This document shows positions 56,491 through 64,000 of a stretch of 64,000 nucleotides of DNA, piece after piece. The stretch covers positions 1,054,001-1,118,000 of the forward strand of contig NZ_SJJZ01000003.1 of NCBI RefSeq assembly GCF_004331345.1, written 5' to 3'. Origin of the DNA: Kribbella soli. Lineage in GTDB: Bacteria > Actinomycetota > Actinomycetes > Propionibacteriales > Kribbellaceae. A model generated the notes under the pieces. The model was not told the DNA's origin. It made no database searches and was given only the letters and a program-made list of their open reading frames with translations. Position 1 is the stretch's first letter, and each line of letters begins with the position of its first letter. The position numbers were made by a program, and so were the translations under genes.

Positions 56491-57981
56491 CGAGTTCAGG
56501 CGGGCGGCCAGGTCCTCGTAGCCGCGGTTGATCACGTAGACGCTGCGCAGGACCGACGTGCCCTTCGCGGCCAGCATCGCGATCAGCGTGACGACGGCCG
56601 GGCGGAGCGCCGGCGGGCACATGATCTCGGCGCCGGAGAAGTGCGTTGGGCCCTCGACCATCACCCGGTGCGGGTCGAGCAGCTTGACCCGGCCGCCGAG
56701 CTTGTTCAGGTCGGTCAGGTAGATCGCGCGGTTCTCGTAGACCCAGTCGTGGATCAGCGTCTGCCCGGTGGCGATCGCCGCGATCACCGCGAAGAACGGC
56801 AGGTTGTCGATGTTCAGGCCCGGGAACGGCATCGGGTGGACCTTGTCGATCGGCGCGTGCAGCTTCGACGGCCGGGTGGTGAGGTCGACGAGCCGGGTAC
56901 GGCCGTTCTCGGCGAGGTACTCCGTACTGCGGTCGTAGTCGAGCCCCATCTCCTCCAGCAGCGCGAGCTCGATCTCCAGGAACTCCACCGGCGCGCGCCG
57001 GATGGTGATCTCGGACTTCGTGACGATCGCCGCGGTGAGCAGGCTCATCGCCTCGATCGGGTCCTCGGACGGCGCGTAGTCGACGTCCACGTCGATCTCG
57101 GCCTTGCCGTGCACGGTCAGCGTCGTGGTGCCGATGCCGTCGATCTTCACGCCGAGCAGGTCGAGGTAGAAGCACAGGTCCTGGACCATGTAGTTCGGGC
57201 TGGCGTTGCGGATCACCGTGACGCCGTCGTACCGGGCGGCGGCCATGATCGCGTTCTCGGTCACGGTGTCGCCGCGCTCGGTCAGCACGATCGGCTTGCC
57301 CGGGGCGATCGCCCGGTTCACCAGCGCGTGGTACTGCCCGCCGGTCGCCTTCACCTCGAGACCGAACGGGCGCAGCGCGGTCAGGTGCGGCTCGACGGTG
57401 CGCGTGCCGAGGTCGCAACCGCCGGCGTACGGCAGCTCGAAGGCGTCCTCGCGGTGCAGAAGCGGACCGAGGAACATGATGATGGAGCGGGTACGACGGG
57501 CCGCCTCGGCATCCATCGCGCTCAGGTCGAGGTGCGTCGGCGGGACGATCTCCAGGTCGCCGGCGTCGTTCAGCCAGGTGGTCTTGACGCCGATCGAGTT
57601 CAGCACCTCGAGCAGCCGGTTGACCTCTTCGATGCGGGCGACCTTGCGCAGCGTCGTACGGCCCTTGTTCAGCAGCGAGGCGCAGAGCAGCGCGACACCG
57701 GCGTTCTTGCTCGACTTCACGTCGATGGCACCGGACAACCTGCGGCCGCCGACCACGCGGAGGTGGACCGGACCGCCACCGAGAGAGACAATTTCAGAGT
57801 CGAGCGCCTCGCCGATCCGGGCGAGCATCTCGAGGGTGAGGTTCTGATGACCCTTCTCGATCCTGTTCACCGCACTCTGGCTGGTGTTCAGTACTTCCGC
57901 GAGCTGCGTCTGCGTCCAGCCGCGATGCTTGCGGGCGTCCCGGATGAGGTTTCCGATCCGGCTCAGGTAGTCATCGGTCAT
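56455..57981 (-). CDS. XRE helix-turn-helix fused to UDP-GlcNAc 1-carboxyvinyltransferase (MurA-like)
   Basis: 508 aa. Residues 6-62 form an XRE/Cro HTH: IRDARKHRGWTQTQLAEVLN, TSQSAVNRIEKGHQNLTLEM. Residues about 73-505 are a MurA/EPT domain: SSKNAGVALLCASLL, YAGGCDLGTRTVEPHL with Cys189 at the PEP-binding/fosfomycin position, and GAEIMCPPALRPAVVTL. MurA starts peptidoglycan synthesis by adding enolpyruvyl to UDP-GlcNAc. The HTH suggests the protein binds DNA, and a perfect 18-bp palindrome lies 11 bp before its ATG. It may be a second, regulatory MurA paralogue. Confidence 0.9.
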   Translation of the reverse strand: MTDDYLSRIGNLIRDARKHRGWTQTQLAEVLNTSQSAVNRIEKGHQNLTLEMLARIGEALDSEIVSLGGGPVHLRVVGGRRLSGAIDVKSSKNAGVALLCASLLNKGRTTLRKVARIEEVNRLLEVLNSIGVKTTWLNDAGDLEIVPPTHLDLSAMDAEAARRTRSIIMFLGPLLHREDAFELPYAGGCDLGTRTVEPHLTALRPFGLEVKATGGQYHALVNRAIAPGKPIVLTERGDTVTENAIMAAARYDGVTVIRNASPNYMVQDLCFYLDLLGVKIDGIGTTTLTVHGKAEIDVDVDYAPSEDPIEAMSLLTAAIVTKSEITIRRAPVEFLEIELALLEEMGLDYDRSTEYLAENGRTRLVDLTTRPSKLHAPIDKVHPMPFPGLNIDNLPFFAVIAAIATGQTLIHDWVYENRAIYLTDLNKLGGRVKLLDPHRVMVEGPTHFSGAEIMCPPALRPAVVTLIAMLAAKGTSVLRSVYVINRGYEDLAARLNSLGAQIETFRDI

Positions 57982-57992
57982 GAGCCGGACCT

Positions 57993-58010
57993 TATCTCAC
58001 ATGTGAGATA
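57993..58010. promoter_or_regulatory. Perfect 18-bp palindrome at the XRE-MurA/repeat-protein promoter
   Basis: TATCTCACATGTGAGATA is an uninterrupted perfect palindrome in the 174-bp divergent gap between the XRE-MurA gene (start 57981) and the gene at 58156. Length and symmetry fit an XRE-family dimer site. Proposed as the target of the HTH of the MurA fusion itself. Confidence 0.65.
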
Positions 58011-58155
58011 CCGCTGCACCGACCCGCCGGTGTCAGCGTAGCGAACGTCACGCGTCCGCCGGTTCCGGGGCCCGGAAGGACCCACGCGACCTGGTGAATC
58101 GCCCGCAGCCTACAGTTACCCCCAACTCCCGCCGCCACCCGGAGAGGACCAGCAG

Positions 58156-59376
58156 ATGCCCGACGACACCTCCGCCGCGGTGGTCAACGAGTTCGAGGCG
58201 GAGTCGTGGCCGCTGGAGGCCGCCGCGGACAGCCTGCACCAGGTCATCGAAGGATTCCACAACGGGGACACCCGGCCGCTGGTGATCGGCGACGGTGACC
58301 AGCCGGTGCTCGTGGTGCTGGCGATCGCCGACCTGGCCGACTTCCGGGCCCGGATCGCGGACCTGCTCGGCAACCCGGTCGACGCCGGCTGGCTGCGGTA
58401 CTACTTGCGTTCCAACTTCGACATGAGCTCCGAGCGACTGGTCGAGCTGCTCGGTGTGGACACGGACCACGGGCTGTCCTCGCTGGCCAGCCAGGTGAAC
58501 GTCGAGCAGGCCGCGACGCTGATGTCCGACCACGTACGCCGTACCGAAGCCGGCGGCAACCCGCTGATGCTGATCGGCGACGGGACGATGGCGACTGCCG
58601 CGCTGCTGTCCTTCCAGGCGTTCCAGGTCCTGCTCGCGATGGAAGGCGACGGCAAGGGCGAGGACGACTCCTGCGCGCACGACGACGAGGAGAAGCCGAC
58701 CACGCCCCTGGAGGTGCTCGCCGAGCGGATCGGTCCGGTGTCGACGCAGCTGGTCGCACAGATCAACGCCGGCCGCGAGCCCGGCCTCCCGCGGTACGAG
58801 CTGCACTTCGAGGACGAGCTGGTCGAGCACCTACGGGACCTGGAGGCCCGCGCGCAGAAGGCGCCGGGCGGTGGGGCGTACGACGAGCTGAACGGGCTGC
58901 TGCACCAGTTCGACCAGATGCGCAGCGGGCTGGTCGAGGCGGAGGCCGAGGACGAGCCGGACGAGGCGCCGTACCTGGAGGCGTCCGATCTGAAGGCGGC
59001 GCTGCCGGACATCCGGGACGCGTTCCGCGACGGCGCCGACGACCCGTACCTGGTCGGCCTGGACGGGCGGCCGCTCGCGGGGCTGATCTCGTTCGACCTG
59101 TACGAGGAGCTGCAGAAGGTCTCGGTCGAGCTGGACGGGACGGACGAGGCACCGGTCCTCCCGCTGCCCGAGCCGCGCTGGGAGAACGGTCCGCGGCTGG
59201 TGCCGTTCGAGGTCGCACTCGAGATGTGCGAGGCGGTCATTGAGGACCTCACCAACGGCGAGGCGTCGATGCTGTTCATCGCCGACGAGGACAACGAGCC
59301 CGAACTGGTCCTCGCTCCCCTGGTCTGGCTCTGGGCGTACGTCGACCACCTGAACCTGGAAGGCGCCGACGCCTGA
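58156..59376 (+). CDS. Acidic protein with four Phd/YefM-like repeats
   Basis: 406 aa, GGAGAGGACC upstream, very acidic, no membrane helix or signal. Four segments share one pattern of helix, xxxxPLVIxDGDQPVLVVL strand pair, then a short helix with aromatic residue: about 20-70 (LVIGDGDQPVLVVLAIADLA), 115-163 (LMLIGDGTMATAALLSFQAF), 276-325 (YLVGLDGRPLAGLISFDLYE) and 350-402 (LFIADEDNEPELVLAPLVWL). The pattern resembles the antitoxin Phd/YefM fold; this reading is inference. Divergent from the XRE-MurA gene and probably regulated from the same palindrome. No toxin gene is recognised next to it. Confidence 0.75.
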   Translation: MPDDTSAAVVNEFEAESWPLEAAADSLHQVIEGFHNGDTRPLVIGDGDQPVLVVLAIADLADFRARIADLLGNPVDAGWLRYYLRSNFDMSSERLVELLGVDTDHGLSSLASQVNVEQAATLMSDHVRRTEAGGNPLMLIGDGTMATAALLSFQAFQVLLAMEGDGKGEDDSCAHDDEEKPTTPLEVLAERIGPVSTQLVAQINAGREPGLPRYELHFEDELVEHLRDLEARAQKAPGGGAYDELNGLLHQFDQMRSGLVEAEAEDEPDEAPYLEASDLKAALPDIRDAFRDGADDPYLVGLDGRPLAGLISFDLYEELQKVSVELDGTDEAPVLPLPEPRWENGPRLVPFEVALEMCEAVIEDLTNGEASMLFIADEDNEPELVLAPLVWLWAYVDHLNLEGADA

Positions 59377-59381
59377 CACTT

Positions 59382-59579
59382 CGAGAACGCTCGAAGTGGT
59401 TGTATGTCGCGCCGAGGACGGATGGCGCCAAGCATCCCGCCGTACTGTTCTTCGGCGGCTCTGAAGGTGGCCTGCCGCCGCCGTCGGTCCCGGACCTGCT
59501 GGCGTCGCGCGGCTACCCGGTGCTGGCGGTGGCCTACTTCCACACGCCGGCCGCCCTGCTCTCGTCGCTGAAGCGTTAG
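59382..59579 (+). pseudogene. Remnant of a BAAT/acyl-CoA thioesterase or dienelactone-hydrolase-like gene
   Basis: In one frame ending at TAG 59577-59579 the translation reads HPAVLFFGGSEGGLPPPSVP then DLLASRGYPVLAVAYF, the core of bile-acid-CoA:amino-acid acyltransferase C-domain or related alpha/beta hydrolases (nucleophile region lost). The match starts without a start codon 5 bp past the upstream stop and ends far short of family length, so this is a decayed fragment, not a gene. Confidence 0.65.
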
Positions 59580-59854
59580 CTGAACGGGAAGAGCGGCTGC
59601 CATTCGGCGAAGGTGGCGATCTCGTAGACGTCGGCCGGGGTGTACGGGTCCTTGGCGAGGATGTCGCGGAGCTCTGCCTCGTCGGCCACGTCGTACACGA
59701 GCAGCGCGCCGGTCTGGTCGGTGAACGGTCCGGCGGCGACGAGCTTGCCATCGGCCTTCAGCGCGGCGAGGTACTCGCGGTGCGCCGGGCGGACCTCCAT
59801 CCGGCGGTCGGTCCGGTCGACGTCGAAGCGCAACTGCACGACATATTGGGCCAT
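59576..59854 (-). CDS. YciI-like protein
   Basis: 92 aa from ATG at 59854. YciI (ferredoxin-like fold): YVVQLRFDVDRTDRRMEVRP, HREYLAALKADGKLVAAGPF, TGALLVYDVADEAELRDIL, KDPYTPADVYEIATFAEWQP. His of RPAHREYL and Asp of DPY are the family's putative active site. Small stand-alone member; role unknown. Its stop lies on the pseudogene's stop. Confidence 0.9.
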   Translation of the reverse strand: MAQYVVQLRFDVDRTDRRMEVRPAHREYLAALKADGKLVAAGPFTDQTGALLVYDVADEAELRDILAKDPYTPADVYEIATFAEWQPLFPFS

Positions 59855-59894
59855 GCCCCAAACTCTACAATGGCCTTGGAACAAAGAGATTTGG

Positions 59895-59975
59895 TGCGGG
59901 AAAGGGAGTCACGAGCCGCCACAGCGGCTGGTTCAGGTCAGACCCGAAAGTCGACGGCGATCTCCCTTCCCGCCC
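59895..59975. other. Structured intergenic region between yciI-like and methyltransferase genes
   Basis: GCGGGAAAGGGAG (from 59896) is nearly complementary to CTCCCTTCCCGC (ending about 59973), enclosing AGCCGC-CACA-GCGGCT (59914-59929). Lies past the stop of the minus-strand methyltransferase, so a terminator of the ppdK operon is the simplest reading; nothing else seen in 59855-60001. Confidence 0.45.
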
Positions 59976-60001
59976 GGATATTCTCACCAGCCGAGGGGCC
60001 C

Positions 60002-60781
60002 CTACGCAAGGGGTTGGTTAAGAGAAATTCCTACAGACAGTTGATTCATATAACGCTTCGTGATCGATCCCCCGGCCGCGTCCATGAGAGCGCTGATACA
60101 GCCGTACAGTCCGTCACGCCGGTCCGTTGTCAAGGCCCGATGACCCGAATACGAGGACAGAAGTTCGAGGTACTCAGCCGTCGAATAGACCGCGTCCCAG
60201 GCATAGCTGCGGAACTCCACGGACCCGAAAAGGTCCGTCTCCCCGAGCCCCGCGGGATCCACCGGTACGTCGTCCGCGGCCGGCAGTCCGTCCTTCGCCG
60301 CGTCGTCGGTGAACCGGTCGTAGCACGACTGCACGTCGACGAAGAACTGCTCGGAGCCGCCCGCGACGTGATGCGTCGACACGACCGCCAGCGCCCCACC
60401 CGGCCGCAGCGTGTCCACACAGCGCTGGATCCGCGTCGCCGGATCGAGCCAGTGAAACGCGGTCGCCGAGATGACCAGGTCGAAGTCGGCCGCCGGTAGG
60501 TCCCAGGTGTCGAAGTCCGCGACGATCACCTCGACCTCGGGAAGGTTCCGCTGCAGGACACCCCCGAGCTCGGGGCTCAGCTCGACCGCGGTGACCGACC
60601 AGCCACGCTGCACCATGGCAGCAGTGGCCTGGCCGGTCCCGGGCCCGATCTCCAGCACCTTCGGACGGTCCCCGACGATCCGCGCGAGCTCGTCGAAGAG
60701 CTCGCGCGGATAGGCCGGCCGGACACGGTCGTACAGCTCCGCGTCTTCTCCGAAGGTCTGCCGAAGGGTCTGTCTGCTCAC
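60002..60781 (-). CDS. Class I SAM-dependent methyltransferase
   Basis: 259 aa with GTG start overlapping the ppdK stop by 4 bp (GTGA). Motif I VLEIGPGTGQATAAMVQRGW, motif II VTAVELSPEL, VIVADFDTWDL, and DLVISATAFHWLDPATR (motif post-II), then LRPGGALAVVSTHH. Methylates an unknown small acceptor. Co-translation with pyruvate phosphate dikinase is unexpected. The last 20 residues overlap the palindromic GGGGCCCC region at the stop. Confidence 0.88.
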   Translation of the reverse strand: MSRQTLRQTFGEDAELYDRVRPAYPRELFDELARIVGDRPKVLEIGPGTGQATAAMVQRGWSVTAVELSPELGGVLQRNLPEVEVIVADFDTWDLPAADFDLVISATAFHWLDPATRIQRCVDTLRPGGALAVVSTHHVAGGSEQFFVDVQSCYDRFTDDAAKDGLPAADDVPVDPAGLGETDLFGSVEFRSYAWDAVYSTAEYLELLSSYSGHRALTTDRRDGLYGCISALMDAAGGSITKRYMNQLSVGISLNQPLA

Positions 60782-63441
60782 CCGGCCAATGCTGCCCGCC
60801 CGGCCTCCAGCCGTGCTACTGGAATACGGAACGGGGAGCAGGAGACGTAGTCGAGGCCGACCTCGTGGAAGAAATGGATGCTGTCGGGGTCGCCGCCGTG
60901 CTCGCCGCAGATGCCGAGCTTGAGGTCCGGCTTGGTCGCCCGCCCGCGGTCCACGCCGGTCCGCACCAGGGCGCCGACGCCCTCCCGGTCGATCGACTCG
61001 AACGGCGAGACCGCGAAGATGCCCTTCTCCAGGTACCGCGAGAAGAACGCACCCTCGACGTCGTCACGACTGAAGCCCCACGTGGTCTGGGTCAGGTCGT
61101 TGGTGCCGAACGAGAAGAAGTCGGCCGCCTCCGCGATCTGGTCCGCGATCACCGCGGCCCGCGGCAGCTCGATCATCGTGCCGATCGGGATCTCGGTGCC
61201 GCCAGGGAACTCGGCGAGTACGCGTTCCACCTCGTCGCGGGCCAGGTGCAGCTCCTGCACGGCGCCGACCAGCGGGATCATGATCTCCGGCCGCGGATCC
61301 TTGCCCTGGGCCCGCAACTCGGCGGTCGCCGACGCGATTGCCCGGACCTGCATCGCGAACAGGCCGGGGATCACCAGCCCGAGCCGCACGCCGCGCAGGC
61401 CGAGCATCGGGTTCTGCTCGTGCAGCCGCTCGACCGCCGCGAGCAGGGCCGTGTCGTGCCCCCGCTCCTCGCCGCGTTCGCGCGCCAGCGCGACCTTCAC
61501 CGCGAGTTCCTCCATCGACGGCAGGAACTCATGCAGCGGCGGATCGATCAGCCGGATCGTCACCGGCAGCCCGTCCATCGCGCCCAGCAGCTCCAGGAAG
61601 TCCCCGCGCTGCAAGGGTTCCAGCTCGGCCAGCGCGGCCTCGCACTCCGCGTCGTTGTCCGCGAGGATCAGCCGCTCGATCGATTCGCGCCGCTCCCCCA
61701 GGAACATGTGCTCGGTCCGGCACAGCCCGATCCCCGACGCCCCGAACCGCCGCGCCCGCGCCGCGTCGTCCGCGGTGTCCGCATTCGTCCGTACGCCGAG
61801 CCGCCGTACGTCGTCCGCGTGGGTGATCAACCGGTGCACCGACGCGACCAACTCGTCACCCGCGTCCGGGGCCAGCGTGCCCTCGAAGTACTGCACGACC
61901 GGGGACGGTACGACCGGGACCTCGCCGCGGAACACCTCACCCGTGGTGCCGTCGATCGAGATCATCTCGCCGGCCTCGAGTACTGTGCCGTTCACCTTGA
62001 TGGTGCCCTGAGCAACGTTTACGTCGAGCTCCTCCGCGCCGCAGACACAGGTCTTGCCCATGCCACGCGCGACCACGGCCGCGTGCGAGGTCTTGCCGCC
62101 GCGGCTGGTCAGGATGCCCTGCGCCGCGATCATGCCGTGCAGGTCGTCCGGGTTGGTCTCGCGCCGGACCAGGATCACCTTCTCGCCACGGTCCGCAGCC
62201 TCGACCGCGGCCGCCGACGTGAACACGACCTTGCCCGAGGCCGCGCCCGGCGACGCACCGATCGCCTTCGTGATCAGGTCCGTCGCGGCATCCGCGTCGA
62301 ACCGCGGGAACATCAGCTGCGCGAGCTGCGCGCCCTTCACCCGCTTGAGCGCCTCGTCGGTGTCGATCACGCCCTCGTCGACCAGGCTGGTCGCGATCCG
62401 GAACGCCGCCGCCGCGGTCCGCTTGCCGACACGGGTCTGCAGCATCCACAACTTGCCGCGCTCGACGGTGAACTCGATGTCGCACAGGTCGCGGTAGTGG
62501 CCTTCGAGCTTGGCCATGATCTCCATCAGGTCGTCGTACGACGCCTTGTCGATCTGCTCGAGGTCGGCGAGCGGGACGGTGTTGCGGATGCCCGCGACGA
62601 CGTCCTCGCCCTGGGCGTTCTGCAGGTAGTCGCCGTACACGCCGGGCTGGCCGGTCGACGGGTCGCGGGTGAACGCGACGCCGGTGCCGGAGTCCATGCC
62701 GAGGTTGCCGAACACCATCGAGCAGATGTTCACCGCCGTGCCGAGGTCGGTGGGGATGCGCTCCTGGCGGCGGTAGAGGATCGCGCGGTCCGAGTTCCAG
62801 GAACGGAACACGGCCTCGGTCGCGAGGTCCATCTGGATCCGCGGGTCCTGCGGGAACTCGCGGCCGGTGTGGTCGTGCACGGCCTGCTTGAACGTCTCGA
62901 CGAGCCGCTTCAGGTCGGCTGCGTCGAGGTCGAGGTCGTTGCTGGTGCCCTTCGCCTGCTTGGCTTGTTCGATCGCGTCCTCGAACACGTCGCCTTCCAT
63001 GCCGAGCACGGTCTTGCCGAACATCTGGATCAGCCGGCGGTACGCGTCCCAGGCGAACCGGGGGTTGCCGGATTGGTGCGCGAGCCCGTTCACCGAGTCG
63101 TCGTTGAGGCCGACGTTCAGAACCGTCTCCATCATGCCGGGCATCGACACGGCAGCGCCGGAGCGGACCGAGACCAGCAGCGGGTCGTCTGCCTGGCCGA
63201 GCTTCTTGCCCATCTTCTGCTCGAGCAGCGCGACGTGGTGGTCGATCTCGTCGGCCAGGTCCGCCGGGACCGCGCCGGTCTCCAGGTACGCACGGCAGGC
63301 TTCCGCCGTGATGGTGAAGCCGGGTGGCACCGGCAGGCCGAGGTTGGTCATCTCGGCCAGGTTCGCTCCCTTGCCGCCGAGGAGCTCCTTCATGTCCTTG
63401 TTGCCTTCGGCGAAGTCGTAAACGAGTTTCGGCACGGTCAC
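60778..63441 (-). CDS. ppdK: Pyruvate, phosphate dikinase
   Basis: 887 aa with GTG start, AGGGAG upstream. N-terminal ATP-grasp (LLGGKGANLAEMTNLGLPVP, SGAAVSMPGMMETVLNVGLN), central phosphohistidine domain with His453 (GGKTSHAAVVARG), and C-terminal PEP/pyruvate barrel with Cys845 (LGICGEHGGDP). Converts pyruvate, ATP and Pi to PEP, AMP and PPi, reversibly; gluconeogenic or PPi-linked glycolytic use. First gene of an operon with a methyltransferase. Confidence 0.97.
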   Translation of the reverse strand: MTVPKLVYDFAEGNKDMKELLGGKGANLAEMTNLGLPVPPGFTITAEACRAYLETGAVPADLADEIDHHVALLEQKMGKKLGQADDPLLVSVRSGAAVSMPGMMETVLNVGLNDDSVNGLAHQSGNPRFAWDAYRRLIQMFGKTVLGMEGDVFEDAIEQAKQAKGTSNDLDLDAADLKRLVETFKQAVHDHTGREFPQDPRIQMDLATEAVFRSWNSDRAILYRRQERIPTDLGTAVNICSMVFGNLGMDSGTGVAFTRDPSTGQPGVYGDYLQNAQGEDVVAGIRNTVPLADLEQIDKASYDDLMEIMAKLEGHYRDLCDIEFTVERGKLWMLQTRVGKRTAAAAFRIATSLVDEGVIDTDEALKRVKGAQLAQLMFPRFDADAATDLITKAIGASPGAASGKVVFTSAAAVEAADRGEKVILVRRETNPDDLHGMIAAQGILTSRGGKTSHAAVVARGMGKTCVCGAEELDVNVAQGTIKVNGTVLEAGEMISIDGTTGEVFRGEVPVVPSPVVQYFEGTLAPDAGDELVASVHRLITHADDVRRLGVRTNADTADDAARARRFGASGIGLCRTEHMFLGERRESIERLILADNDAECEAALAELEPLQRGDFLELLGAMDGLPVTIRLIDPPLHEFLPSMEELAVKVALARERGEERGHDTALLAAVERLHEQNPMLGLRGVRLGLVIPGLFAMQVRAIASATAELRAQGKDPRPEIMIPLVGAVQELHLARDEVERVLAEFPGGTEIPIGTMIELPRAAVIADQIAEAADFFSFGTNDLTQTTWGFSRDDVEGAFFSRYLEKGIFAVSPFESIDREGVGALVRTGVDRGRATKPDLKLGICGEHGGDPDSIHFFHEVGLDYVSCSPFRIPVARLEAGRAALAG

Positions 63442-63722
63442 TCCCTGGGTTGCAGGCGGGTGTTTGCAGGCGCGGGAATGTGGCCCGCTGGCCCGTCGAC
63501 TCCGGCGGCGGGGGCGTGCTTTCAGAGTAAGCCCAAAAACCAGTCCAGTTGAACACTGGTCTCACGATGCCGACGTGACCCTCCCCACAGGTCGAAGGCC
63601 GGAAAACCCTTCCCTCATTGACAACGCGAGACATTCGACGTCTTCACCGATGAAACCTCCGGCGCGGATGCTAAGGCGGTTTGGTCGGTTGCGCGGTGAG
63701 TAAGCGGGCTAGAGTCTGCGGG
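63442..63722. promoter_or_regulatory. Divergent promoter region ppdK / cobalamin-binding protein
   Basis: 281 bp without a gene. Holds TTGCAGGCG twice, 14 bp apart (63450-63458, 63464-63472), an inverted repeat ACCAGT-N10-ACTGGT (63539-63560), and TTGACA (63618-63623) as a possible -35 element of the rightward gene. No cobalamin riboswitch features were recognised. Confidence 0.4.
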
Positions 63723-64000
63723 GTGCGTATTGTCTCGTTGCTCCCGTCGGCGACTGAGATCTGTTTCGCGCTCGGGGCCGGTGAGGATGTGGTCGGGGTC
63801 ACGTTTGAGTGCGACTTCCCGGTTGCTGCCCGCACGCGGCGGATCGTGTCGACGACCGCGCTTCCCGAGGGTCTGACACCGGGCGAGATCGACGCGGCGG
63901 TACGTCGGAAGGTCGCCGCCGGGGAGGATCTGTATCACCTGGACGCGGGCGCCCTGCGTGAGCTCGATCCGGACGTGGTGATCACCCAGGACCTGTGCGC
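63723..64000 (+). CDS. Cobalamin-binding protein (BtuF-like), 5' part
   Basis: GTG start at 63723; 92 codons visible, running off the right edge. Starts RIVSLLPSATEICFALGAGE, typical of the BtuF/FecB-type periplasmic binding fold but without a signal peptide, like many cytoplasmic cobalamin-binding proteins of actinobacteria; VVGVTFECDFP and VVITQDLCA (the conserved QDLC) follow. Function as a corrinoid binder is inference from family. Confidence 0.82.
   Translation, partial: MRIVSLLPSATEICFALGAGEDVVGVTFECDFPVAARTRRIVSTTALPEGLTPGEIDAAVRRKVAAGEDLYHLDAGALRELDPDVVITQDLC

Noticed and set aside
60865..63552. 895-codon open frame antisense to ppdK
   Set aside because: Stop-free shadow typical of high-GC genes; composition is Arg/His/Val-biased with no domain, while ppdK is certain on the other strand.
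63442..63722. Cobalamin riboswitch upstream of the cobalamin-binding gene
   Set aside because: No B12-box-like sequence or multi-stem layout recognised; only short repeats are visible.
1..64000. CRISPR array, insertion sequence, prophage or rRNA
   Set aside because: No regularly spaced repeats, transposase, integrase, phage structural gene or rRNA signature was seen in any part of the window.

Overview
The window is high-GC DNA (many GTG starts, GTAC-rich codons, AGGAGG-type ribosome sites) from an actinomycete. Carbohydrate-active secreted enzymes, a SulP-carbonic anhydrase fusion, dnaG/dgt synteny and many small one-component regulators fit a soil member of Propionibacteriales such as Kribbella; that assignment is inference from gene style only. 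No insertion sequence, prophage, CRISPR array or rRNA was seen. The two RNA genes are tRNA-Asn(GTT) and tRNA-Met(CAT).

Layout. 1-2000: partial D-amino-acid-oxidase-like gene divergent from a PucR regulator, followed by tandem look-alike hairpins and a terminator. 2003-5405: a compact phenolic-lipid/meroterpenoid locus (type III polyketide synthase, ICMT-type methyltransferase, geranylgeranyl-reductase-type flavoenzyme, divergent UbiA prenyltransferase) resembling the srs and agq clusters. 5402-7928: LysR/MFS pair, then three strong hairpins. 8110-11801: secreted lysyl oxidase-like protein and GH27 alpha-galactosidase, divergent. 11850-15985: SnoaL-like, DUF427, SDR-MerR operon, HxlR and an MDR-SnoaL fusion. 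16135-21919: SulP-beta-carbonic anhydrase fusion, PAP2-like membrane protein, MFS, two-subunit aconitase X. 22036-29035: S41 protease with a histone-H1-like tail, secreted and membrane proteins, M50-like protease, DUF5995, aldo/keto reductase, DinB. 29028-34417: base-excision-repair operon (uracil-DNA glycosylase family protein, exonuclease III, lipoprotein), amidohydrolase, sigma-70 factor. 34480-41756: tRNAs, lipoprotein, secreted proteins, a 45-aa membrane protein, TetR/NmrA pair, YggT, subtilisin. 41918-52463: DinB, kinase-fold protein, flavin monooxygenase/TetR, dnaG, PD40, NADH:rubredoxin-type reductase, sialidase, dgt. 52507-64000: RibD-like/ArsR/MFS, TetR/hydrolase, an XRE-MurA fusion with a perfect palindrome upstream, a four-repeat Phd-like protein, a pseudogene scrap, YciI, methyltransferase-ppdK operon, and a partial cobalamin-binding protein.

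Recurring themes. Regulators sit divergent to, or directly upstream of, their likely targets, and several inverted repeats can be read in the shared promoters. Thirteen of eighteen tail-to-tail gene pairs overlap at their 3' ends, and five of them share one CTAG as both stop codons. The most unusual items are the XRE-MurA fusion with its own palindrome beside a multi-Phd-like protein, the agq-like cluster with an 18-bp divergent gap, and structured intergenic hairpin arrays at 1843-1974 and 7932-8080.
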